Assembly: GCA_900317015.1 (NCBI GenBank)
Contig: ONFH01000198.1
Span: 1 to 10,231 of the forward strand
Length of the DNA stretch: 10,231 nt
Reading direction: 5' to 3'
Source: an uncultured Erysipelotrichaceae bacterium
GTDB taxonomy: Bacteria > Bacillota_I > Bacilli_A > Erysipelotrichales > Coprobacillaceae
In this document: one piece after another, positions 1 to 5,665 of the stretch
Layout of the letters: the number at the start of each line of letters is the position of its first letter
Numbering within the stretch: the first letter of the stretch is position 1
Position numbers and translations under genes: made by a program
The notes under the pieces: model-generated
Told to the model about the DNA's origin: nothing
Seen by the model: the letters and a program-made list of their open reading frames with translations, nothing else
Database searches by the model: none

Positions 1-2
1 AG

Positions 3-119
3 GCTGGAATGTTTAACAGAAATGGACAGGAAGACTGTTCATTTTTTCATTTTAGCCCTAAAAAGAAGGCATTTATCATGCAAAAGAACCATGACAGTGT
101 TACTATTAAAGTAGGATAG
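3..119 (+). CDS. C-terminal end of an unidentified protein (partial)
   Basis: An open frame runs in from the left edge and stops at TAG 117-119, giving 38 residues ending in HDSVTIKVG. The piece alternates polar and hydrophobic residues like the last strands of a folded domain, but I recognise no family. The stop codon lies in the loop of a weak terminator-like hairpin, a pattern also seen at two other gene ends in this window, which supports this frame. A second frame is also open (1-114), but its product is rich in Arg, Leu and Cys with no clear domain character. The true gene would start upstream of the window. Confidence 0.4.
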   Translation, partial: AGMFNRNGQEDCSFFHFSPKKKAFIMQKNHDSVTIKVG

Positions 120-137
120 AATGACTTTATTTTTTTT
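107..137 (+). terminator. Weak intrinsic terminator
   Basis: TAAAGT (107-112) pairs with ACTTTA (124-129) around an 11-base loop and is followed by eight T (130-137). The stem is short and AT-rich, so it may be inefficient. The TAG stop of the upstream partial gene lies in the loop. Confidence 0.4.
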
Positions 138-149
138 GATAAAGATAAA

Positions 150-155
150 TATAAT
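150..155 (+). promoter_or_regulatory. Candidate -10 box for the hybrid kinase gene
   Basis: A perfect TATAAT lies about 47 bases before the kinase start. The -35 region 17-18 bases upstream is only T-rich (around 126-132), so the promoter assignment rests mainly on the -10 box. Confidence 0.35.
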
Positions 156-188
156 TTTCTTAATCACGTTATTATGATAAAATTATGT

Positions 189-197
189 GAAGGTGAG
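189..197 (+). promoter_or_regulatory. Ribosome binding site deciding the kinase start
   Basis: GAAGGTGAG contains AGGTGA (191-196), complementary to the 16S anti-Shine-Dalgarno end, five bases before ATG 202. This favours ATG 202 (or ATG 199) over an in-frame GTG at 187, which overlaps the site and has no ribosome binding site of its own. Confidence 0.6.
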
Positions 198-201
198 AAT
201 G

Positions 202-2517
202 ATGGCAAACATGGACGATTTTAGTAAAAGACAACCGATCGCCGTTTATCTTCTTGATTTAAAAAATAATTCTTTTGTCTGCATCAACGCAGAAGATGAA
301 TACTTTTACCTGCATTACAAGGAAAAAGGGTCGCTGGAAGAATTTTTTGATCAAGAATTTGATAGCTATGATATTAGCATCGAAGACATCTTAAAGAAGA
401 CATTAGCCGGAGATGTCTATTTCTTAGCTGGCGAAGATGAACATAAGCCATGGAAGGAGTGCGCCTTTAAACAGGGCTCTTCCAAGGATCTGCTCATCCT
501 CTATTTCTATGCGTCTGTCCGTGACGTAGAAACACCATTATCACACAGTCATCGCTTTAGTCTTTACGAACGTGCCATCAACCGTGAAGCTTTAGCAACG
601 GCAGAATATGATCTGACCGATAGTCTGCTTTATCGCTTTGATTTTAAGAACGAAAAGGCACGAAAGGATTTTCCAGATATTCCCGATGATCTACCGATCG
701 ATGCGAGAAAGTTCTATACGAACTGGGCTGATCGGCATCTGACATTTGATCGTGAAGGCTTTGTTTCCTTCTTTTCGAAGACGTATATCTATGCGGTTTA
801 TCAGCGCGGGAAACGTTCATCTGTCTATAATTTTATCACCAATGATACAAAAGGACGGCGTCGTTACATTGAAGTCGATAATGTCTTTTCCCTCAATAGT
901 GATTCGCATATGATCGTTTTGTCAGTTTTCAAAGATGTGACGAAGCGTTATGAGAAGCAGGAAGAACGCTTACGTTATATGCATTTGTTAAGAACATTAT
1001 CAAATGATCAAAAGACCGTCATCATTGAAAGTGAAGATAGTGAACCGGAAATCTTTAACATCAATAAAGAATTTGACGAACAGCTCGATCATTCTTTATC
1101 AGTCGTGGAGCGACTGACGAAATTTGCGAAGGAACATGTCGATCCTGAAGATTTGAAACAGTTTATTCGCTATGCAGATTACTATTATATCCTGCAGCAC
1201 AATGAGTTCGAAAAAATGCAGCGTTATCGTTTTCGCGTTCATTATAAGGGTAAAGTCATGTTTTATGAACTTGCAACCATCAAATTAGGCAATGAGGAGC
1301 ATCCATTCGTCGTCTTATCTTTTGCGGATGTTAATGACGATGCCCGTAATCAGATCCGTCAGCAGGGCTTGTTACGGGATGCTTTGTCACAGGCAAAGAT
1401 GGCCGATCATGCGAAAGGCACATTCTTATCCAATATGTCTCATGATCTTCGTACACCAATGAATGCCATCGTTGGTTTTACGGAAATTGCACAGGCAAAC
1501 CTTGATGATCAGAAGATTATCAGTTATTCTTTAGAGAAGATCATGGATTCCTCTAAATCATTATTGAATATCATTGATAATATTCTTAATGTCAGCCGTA
1601 TTGAAAGTGGTCGTGTTCATATGAAAGAAGAGCCGATCTCTTTAAGAAGACTTGTGGATGCTTTAAAGAAAGGTCTTATGCCATTAGTGAAAAAGCGTCA
1701 ACAGGAATTTGTGGTCGATCTGTCATTAGAACACGATTATGTCATGTTAGATCAGACGAAGGTCACGATCATCTTGCAGAATGTCTTAGAGAATTCCGTT
1801 CTCTATACCCCTGAAAGAGGTCATATTCATTTGATCGTTGAGGAAGAAGAATCCAAACGAAACGACTATGGACTCTACAGCTTTAAGATCATCGATGATG
1901 GGATCGGGATGAGCCAGGCTTATTTAAAAAATATCTATGATCCATTCACTCGTGAAGCTAATACGACCCAGAGCGGTGTATCCGGAACGGGTCTTGGCAT
2001 GACGATCACAAAGAATCTTGTGGATATGGCTGGTGGTCATATCCGTATTGAAAGTGAACTGCAACATGGAACGCAGGTCAATGTCGAATTAGAGTTCAAG
2101 CTGATGGATAAAAAGTCTTCCGAACATCCAGTTCATGAAGAAGGGAATGACTTCTCTTGTTTGAAAGGTGCTCGTGTATTGATCGTTGAAGACAATGTTT
2201 TGAATAGTGAGATCACGAAAACGATCCTTGAATCGGTCGGCGTCAGCTGCGTGGTCGTTCAGAATGGCCAGTTAGCCGTTGAAGCCTGCATGAAAGAAGA
2301 TTTCCAGGCTGTCTTGATGGATATTCAAATGCCGGTCATGAATGGCTATGGCGCTTCAAGAGCCATCAGAGCATTCTCCAAAGTCCCGATCATTGCGATG
2401 AGTGCGAATGCTTTTGATGAAGATAAACAAAAAGCCTATGATGCAGGGATGGATGCGTATATTACCAAACCATTCCAGACGAAGCATCTGTTAAATATCT
2501 TGGCACATTATGTGTAA
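202..2517 (+). CDS. Soluble hybrid sensor histidine kinase with receiver domain
   Basis: This 771-residue protein should autophosphorylate on a histidine and pass the phosphate to its own receiver domain. Three PAS-like sensory stretches lie at roughly 10-110, 130-250 and 262-380. The dimerisation/phosphoacceptor domain follows, with HDLRTPMN and His414. The ATPase domain shows N-box Asn527/Asn531, DGIGM at 566-570, PFTR near 581 and GTGLGM at 595-600. The C-terminal receiver (about 658-771) has Glu663/Asp664, phosphoacceptor Asp707 in MDIQMPVMNG, Ser734 and Lys756, so both halves look catalytically intact. I see no signal peptide or membrane helix, so it probably senses a cytoplasmic signal, which cannot be told from sequence. 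There is no DNA-binding output domain; a separate HPt protein or regulator would be expected elsewhere. The start is ATG 202, chosen by its ribosome binding site. The VOC gene follows after 14 bp. Confidence 0.93.
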   Translation: MANMDDFSKRQPIAVYLLDLKNNSFVCINAEDEYFYLHYKEKGSLEEFFDQEFDSYDISIEDILKKTLAGDVYFLAGEDEHKPWKECAFKQGSSKDLLILYFYASVRDVETPLSHSHRFSLYERAINREALATAEYDLTDSLLYRFDFKNEKARKDFPDIPDDLPIDARKFYTNWADRHLTFDREGFVSFFSKTYIYAVYQRGKRSSVYNFITNDTKGRRRYIEVDNVFSLNSDSHMIVLSVFKDVTKRYEKQEERLRYMHLLRTLSNDQKTVIIESEDSEPEIFNINKEFDEQLDHSLSVVERLTKFAKEHVDPEDLKQFIRYADYYYILQHNEFEKMQRYRFRVHYKGKVMFYELATIKLGNEEHPFVVLSFADVNDDARNQIRQQGLLRDALSQAKMADHAKGTFLSNMSHDLRTPMNAIVGFTEIAQANLDDQKIISYSLEKIMDSSKSLLNIIDNILNVSRIESGRVHMKEEPISLRRLVDALKKGLMPLVKKRQQEFVVDLSLEHDYVMLDQTKVTIILQNVLENSVLYTPERGHIHLIVEEEESKRNDYGLYSFKIIDDGIGMSQAYLKNIYDPFTREANTTQSGVSGTGLGMTITKNLVDMAGGHIRIESELQHGTQVNVELEFKLMDKKSSEHPVHEEGNDFSCLKGARVLIVEDNVLNSEITKTILESVGVSCVVVQNGQLAVEACMKEDFQAVLMDIQMPVMNGYGASRAIRAFSKVPIIAMSANAFDEDKQKAYDAGMDAYITKPFQTKHLLNILAHYV

Positions 2518-2531
2518 AATAGGAGGAAATT

Positions 2532-2900
2532 ATGACTTTTGCATTTAACCATTTTAACTTTAACGTTCTTGATTTAGAGCGTTCCTTAAAATTTTATAAG
2601 GATGCGTTAGGTCTTGAACCCGTTGGTGAAGGAAAAGATAACGATGATTTTACGATCGTCTATCTTGGTGATCATCAGACAGGCTTTAGACTTGAGCTGA
2701 CTTATCTGAAGGATCGTAAAGAACCTTATAATCTTGGTGAACAGGAATATCATTTAGCTTTTGTCGCAGATGATTTTGAAGCTGCTCATAAGAAACATCA
2801 AGAAATGGGAATTATTGAATTCGAAAATCCAGCAATGGGTATCTATTTTATCGTAGATCCTGATGGCTACTGGATCGAAATCATTCCCCCAAGAGACTAA
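2532..2900 (+). CDS. VOC-family protein, glyoxalase I-like
   Basis: This 122-residue protein has the paired beta-alpha-beta-beta-beta folds of the vicinal oxygen chelate superfamily. The four metal-ligand positions of the Ni-type glyoxalase I group are all present: His7 in FNHFNF, Glu55 in FRLEL, His74 in YHLAF and Glu116 near the end in DGYWIEI. Length and ligand spacing resemble bacterial lactoylglutathione lyase (about 130 residues), so detoxification of methylglyoxal adducts is the leading guess. Small VOC proteins have many substrates, and many Bacillota use thiols other than glutathione, so the substrate is unproven. A perfect AGGAGG (2521-2526) lies five bases before the start. It is 14 bp behind the kinase gene, so the two are probably co-transcribed, and a terminator follows immediately. 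Confidence 0.88.
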   Translation: MTFAFNHFNFNVLDLERSLKFYKDALGLEPVGEGKDNDDFTIVYLGDHQTGFRLELTYLKDRKEPYNLGEQEYHLAFVADDFEAAHKKHQEMGIIEFENPAMGIYFIVDPDGYWIEIIPPRD

Positions 2901-2924
2901 AGGGTGAAATCATCACCCTTTTTT
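2900..2924 (+). terminator. Intrinsic terminator after the kinase-VOC operon
   Basis: AAGGGTGA (2900-2907) pairs with TCACCCTT (2913-2920) as an 8-bp stem with a 5-base loop, followed by TTTT. The stem begins on the last base of the VOC stop codon. Confidence 0.85.
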
Positions 2925-2940
2925 ATGAAAGAAGGCTTTT

Positions 2941-3444
2941 ATGAAAAAACATATTCATACTTGTAATGGTGTAGAGATTCCGGAGATCATTAAGCGTCTT
3001 TTTTATCGTGAGGCGAAAGCGGATGATGAATTCAGTCAGAATGAATTCATCGATTTCCTTTGTAAGATGATCGATTATAAAGCAGCCGATACTGCTTTAG
3101 AAGCTAAGATTATGCCCGTGGAATTTACTTACGTACCATCAACTTTAGAAATTTTTAAGGACACATGTCAGAAGATCTTAAATCATGAATCAGGACTCTA
3201 TCCTGGTGTTCGTTATCTCTATCATGATGAAAGTGAAGACAAACTGTATGGCATCTATACCCTTGTCAGTTTAGATGATGTTCCAGAATTTGTGGCTATC
3301 ATCTATTATTTGAAAGATGGCGGGCTGTATACTTATATTCCTAGTCTCAATAACTGGAATTTTGTGGAAAAGGTAGATGAGAATGATCAAGCTGCCATTA
3401 ATGAAATTCTTGTCTATTTAATGACGGGTATTAAAGAATCATGA
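2941..3444 (+). CDS. Hypothetical protein, 167 residues
   Basis: I do not recognise this family. The product looks soluble: no signal peptide and no membrane helix. Its N-terminal third is helical and charged (IPEIIKRLFYREAKADDEF, then FIDFLCKMIDY). The remainder alternates hydrophobic and polar residues with many Tyr and Asp (GVRYLYHDESEDKLYGIY, then FVAIIYYLKDGGLYTYIP), which suggests a beta-sheet core. GAAGG (2931-2935) lies five bases before ATG 2941. It follows the VOC terminator by only 16 bases and I could not find a convincing promoter, so it may depend on read-through or on a promoter inside the VOC gene. Its TGA stop lies in the loop of its own terminator. Codon use resembles the neighbours, so the frame is credible even though the function is unknown. 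Confidence 0.8.
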   Translation: MKKHIHTCNGVEIPEIIKRLFYREAKADDEFSQNEFIDFLCKMIDYKAADTALEAKIMPVEFTYVPSTLEIFKDTCQKILNHESGLYPGVRYLYHDESEDKLYGIYTLVSLDDVPEFVAIIYYLKDGGLYTYIPSLNNWNFVEKVDENDQAAINEILVYLMTGIKES

Positions 3445-3456
3445 GATTCTTTTTCT
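3433..3456 (+). terminator. Intrinsic terminator overlapping a stop codon
   Basis: AAAGAATC (3433-3440) pairs with GATTCTTT (3445-3452) around the loop ATGA, followed by a T-rich tail. The TGA stop of the hypothetical gene (3442-3444) lies inside the loop. Confidence 0.7.
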
Positions 3457-3462
3457 TTCATC

Positions 3463-3491
3463 TTTTCATTTTCTAGCGTTAATGCTAGAAT
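3463..3491 (+). promoter_or_regulatory. Candidate promoter of the TPR membrane protein gene
   Basis: TTTTCA (3463-3468) and TAGAAT (3486-3491) are separated by 17 bases, matching the sigma-A consensus at 4/6 and 5/6. Transcription would start near 3498, about 18 bases before the ATG. The -10 box overlaps the right arm of the 3471-3490 palindrome, so that palindrome could be an operator. Confidence 0.4.
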
Positions 3492-3497
3492 TTTTTT
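3471..3497 (+). terminator. Hairpin plus T7 directly before the TPR gene
   Basis: TTCTAGC (3471-3477) pairs with GCTAGAA (3484-3490) around a 6-base loop, followed by seven T. This is a textbook terminator shape, but it ends only seven bases before the next gene's ribosome binding site. It may be a second terminator for the gene before it, an attenuator, or an operator palindrome over the promoter at 3463-3491. Confidence 0.6.
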
Positions 3498-3515
3498 GTA
3501 TATAGGAGGCACTTT

Positions 3516-4340
3516 ATGTTTTGGTATTTTAAAGACCTGCGCAGGCATTTCATTCTTTCCTCATTGGCTGGTGGGGTGATCGTAGCCATTTTAGCAGTTG
3601 TGATCATGTATTTATTATTTGTCCCCATGCCTGTCTGCATTCTGATCGGGGCCGCTTATGCGATCCTGTGGACGATCTTTAGAAGAACGATGGCCGAACG
3701 TAAAGCTTTTACCCGTTTTGAACATGCCAATCAAATCAGAAAAGAAGAGTGTCGCATCAAAGATTATATTCATTTCTATGAGATCCTTTTAGAGACGAAT
3801 AAAGATCCTCGCCATCGTCGACGCATTCTTTTGAATTTATCAACAGGCTTTTTAGATCTTGGTGATGATTCCCGGGCAAAAGAGATCCTTGACGAGATGT
3901 CGACCTTTTATGCGAAGCGCCATGCATCCACGCAAAAGATCATGTATTTAAATAATCTTACGAAATATTACATTCATATCCGTGATTTATCAAAAGCCAG
4001 AACGTCTTTAAAGCTCTTTGAAGAAGCACTGCTAGATCCTGCTTTAAGTGCTAGTGAGTCACGTTCTCATTTAGGCCTGTATGAAGAAAATAAAGCGACG
4101 CTCTTATTATTAGAGGGACATACGGATGATATCGAAGACTTCTTTCAAAAGATCGTTGATGCCCCATCCTGTCTGCTCGATCAGATCGAAGCCTATGATC
4201 GACTGATCATTCTCTATCGTAAACAGAACCGTCCTGATAAATCTTTAGCGGCCAAAGCGTATGTCGCCAGCCATGGCGGTGATACAAGTGCTGCTAGTCG
4301 GGCCCGTCTAGAATTAAATAATGCGGGAAATGCATATTAA
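3516..4340 (+). CDS. Membrane-anchored TPR-like protein, 274 residues
   Basis: Two closely spaced N-terminal hydrophobic helices (about 12-35 and 38-55) are followed by a long, charged, helix-rich domain. The positive residues after the second helix (RRTMAERK) suggest that the C-terminal domain faces the cytoplasm. The domain looks like degenerate TPR units: about 101-132 (LLNLSTGFLDLGDDSRAKEI), 140-171 (IMYLNNLTKYYIHIRDLSKA), 186-215 and 223-255 (DQIEAYDRLIILYRKQNRPD). TPR domains bind other proteins, so a scaffold role at the membrane is reasonable, but the partner is unknown. A perfect AGGAGG (3504-3509) lies six bases upstream. The gene converges on the AI-2E family gene with 13 bp between stop codons. 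Confidence 0.82.
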   Translation: MFWYFKDLRRHFILSSLAGGVIVAILAVVIMYLLFVPMPVCILIGAAYAILWTIFRRTMAERKAFTRFEHANQIRKEECRIKDYIHFYEILLETNKDPRHRRRILLNLSTGFLDLGDDSRAKEILDEMSTFYAKRHASTQKIMYLNNLTKYYIHIRDLSKARTSLKLFEEALLDPALSASESRSHLGLYEENKATLLLLEGHTDDIEDFFQKIVDAPSCLLDQIEAYDRLIILYRKQNRPDKSLAAKAYVASHGGDTSAASRARLELNNAGNAY

Positions 4341-4342
4341 AA

Positions 4343-4367
4343 AAGTCGAGAAATTAATTCTCGGCTT
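4343..4367. terminator. Bidirectional terminator between convergent genes
   Basis: AAGTCGAGAA (4343-4352) pairs with TTCTCGGCTT (4358-4367), with one G-T pair and a 5-base loop. Read on the minus strand the stem is followed by at least six T (4344 leftwards), a strong terminator for the transporter. On the plus strand the tail is weaker (TTCTTTCGTTT counting the end of the stem). The stop codon of the minus-strand gene (4354-4356) lies within the loop. Confidence 0.8.
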
Positions 4368-5526
4368 CTTTCGTTTCTGTTGGATTTTGTTTTATTTCAG
4401 GAAATTTTGTCGCAGCTTTCTTTCCTAAGCGGACCAGGATGATCTCTTCATAAATAAAGTTGACGATGGCGGCGCATGGAATCGAAAGCAGAACGCCCCA
4501 GACGCCAAACATACGACCGCCGACGATAATGAATGTCAGGATCCATAATGAAGGAACACCAAGGGAATCGCCAAAGAGCTTTGGTTTGATAAAGTAGCCA
4601 TCCAATGTCTGTAAGGCAATCGTGAAGAGAATGAACCAGAGGGCATACCATGGATTGATCAGCACTAAGATACATGAGCCGATCACACCACCGACTAACG
4701 GTCCAAAGGTTGGTGCTAAGTTCGTCACGCCGACAACAACAGAGATTAAGACGGCATAAGGAAGACCCATGATGAGAAAGAAAATAAAGTTCAATACACC
4801 AATAATGCAGCCATCTAATAAGTCAAAGACGATATAGCGAATCATGATACGATTGCAGCGACGCCAGAATGAAGTGGCTTTACGATAAGTATTTGGGGTC
4901 ATGAAACCTTTAAAGATCGTGCGTAAGTTATTTTGAAGTCTTCTTGCATCAAGCAGGAAGTATAAAGCAATAAAACATGAGATGACAAAGTTGAAGATAT
5001 TCGTACCGATTTGGAAGGATGTCTTAATAATATTGCTGGAATTATGACCAAGCCATTTGGAAACATAAGCTAAGGCATCACTGCCAGCTTGGGTGATCTG
5101 AGAAATATCGATCTTAGAACCAGTCAAAGAATTTAATAACTGCTGTAAACTTTTCGCATAGGTCTTAAAGTTCGTGATAAAAGTAACGATCGAATCAACG
5201 ACCTGAGGAATCAAGGCCACTAACAGGACCACGATGATCACGATGACCGTGATCGTTGCAGCAATCACCGCATATAAACGGTTATGTGACTGCTTTTTCA
5301 CATTCTTAAACACAGCCCTTTGATACCAGTCCACTAATGGATCCATGATATAAGCAATGATCAGACCATAGATCACGGGCGAGATAATAGAGAAAAAGGT
5401 ACCGATCCCTTTTCCAAAAACATTAAGATTATTAAGTATCATATAAAGAATCACGGCTGAACACGTAGCAACTGTATAGGGAAGCCAGCGATTCTCGCTT
5501 TTCATAATTTTATTTTTTAGCTTCAT
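4354..5526 (-). CDS. AI-2E family transporter (PerM/YdiK-like permease)
   Basis: This 390-residue integral membrane protein has the architecture of Pfam AI-2E_transport. Two N-terminal helices (about 17-37 and 42-61) and a third at 84-107 precede a hydrophilic stretch (about 110-165), then a block of helices from about 170 to 360. Family signatures are visible: NLAPTFGPLVGG (269-280) and QTLDGYFIKPKLFGDSLGVP (306-325), the latter matching the conserved Q...P...G...P loop. Family members have been reported to export autoinducer-2 or act as Na+/H+ antiporters, but many are uncharacterised, so the substrate is open. The C-terminus is a short charged tail. GGAGG (5533-5537, minus strand) lies six bases before the start. 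The gene is divergent from tex and ends in the bidirectional terminator. Confidence 0.93.
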   Translation of the reverse strand: MKLKNKIMKSENRWLPYTVATCSAVILYMILNNLNVFGKGIGTFFSIISPVIYGLIIAYIMDPLVDWYQRAVFKNVKKQSHNRLYAVIAATITVIVIIVVLLVALIPQVVDSIVTFITNFKTYAKSLQQLLNSLTGSKIDISQITQAGSDALAYVSKWLGHNSSNIIKTSFQIGTNIFNFVISCFIALYFLLDARRLQNNLRTIFKGFMTPNTYRKATSFWRRCNRIMIRYIVFDLLDGCIIGVLNFIFFLIMGLPYAVLISVVVGVTNLAPTFGPLVGGVIGSCILVLINPWYALWFILFTIALQTLDGYFIKPKLFGDSLGVPSLWILTFIIVGGRMFGVWGVLLSIPCAAIVNFIYEEIILVRLGKKAATKFPEIKQNPTETKEAEN

Positions 5527-5548
5527 AGAAAACCTCCAATATGGGAGT

Positions 5549-5557
5549 ATTATAACA
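5549..5557 (-). promoter_or_regulatory. Extended -10 promoter of the AI-2E family gene
   Basis: On the minus strand TGTTATAAT is a perfect -10 box with the TGn extension. No good -35 box is visible 17 bases upstream, which fits an extended -10 promoter. Transcription would start near 5542, about 15 bases before the start codon. Confidence 0.6.
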
Positions 5558-5592
5558 CATTTGTTTTAAGTATCATCGAAACATTCTCAATG

Positions 5593-5637
5593 TGAAAATG
5601 AATGTGAAAATATCTAGGCATGAAAATCTCTCTAGGC
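5593..5637 (+). repeat. Short direct repeats in the tex promoter
   Basis: TGAAAAT occurs three times (5593-5599, 5605-5611, 5621-5627). The last two copies are followed within 2-4 bases by CTAGGC (5614-5619 and 5632-5637). The first CTAGGC overlaps the -35 box and the second abuts the -10 box. Confidence 0.6.
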
Positions 5638-5643
5638 TATAAT
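5615..5643 (+). promoter_or_regulatory. Promoter of tex
   Basis: TAGGCA (5615-5620, 4/6 match) and a perfect TATAAT (5638-5643) are separated by 17 bases. Transcription would start near 5650, leaving a leader of about 16 bases. The -10 box overlaps an in-frame ATG at 5642, ruling that ATG out as the translation start. Confidence 0.65.
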
Positions 5644-5653
5644 GAGTATCACC

Positions 5654-5660
5654 GAGGAGG
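5654..5660 (+). promoter_or_regulatory. Ribosome binding site deciding the tex start
   Basis: GAGGAGG lies five bases before ATG 5666 and fixes that codon as the start. Confidence 0.8.
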
Positions 5661-5665
5661 AAGCT

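Noticed and set aside
1..114. Alternative open frame at the left edge
   Set aside because: The product lacks domain-like character; frame 3-119 reads better and its stop lies in the terminator loop.
187..201. In-frame GTG at 187 as the kinase start
   Set aside because: It overlaps the ribosome binding site that serves ATG 199/202 and has none of its own.
4448..4675. Minus-strand open frame inside the AI-2E family gene in another frame
   Set aside because: It is a shadow of the transporter gene, with no domain and no ribosome binding site.
5642..5665. In-frame ATG at 5642 as the tex start
   Set aside because: The -10 box TATAAT overlaps it, so the transcript would begin downstream; GAGGAGG points to ATG 5666.
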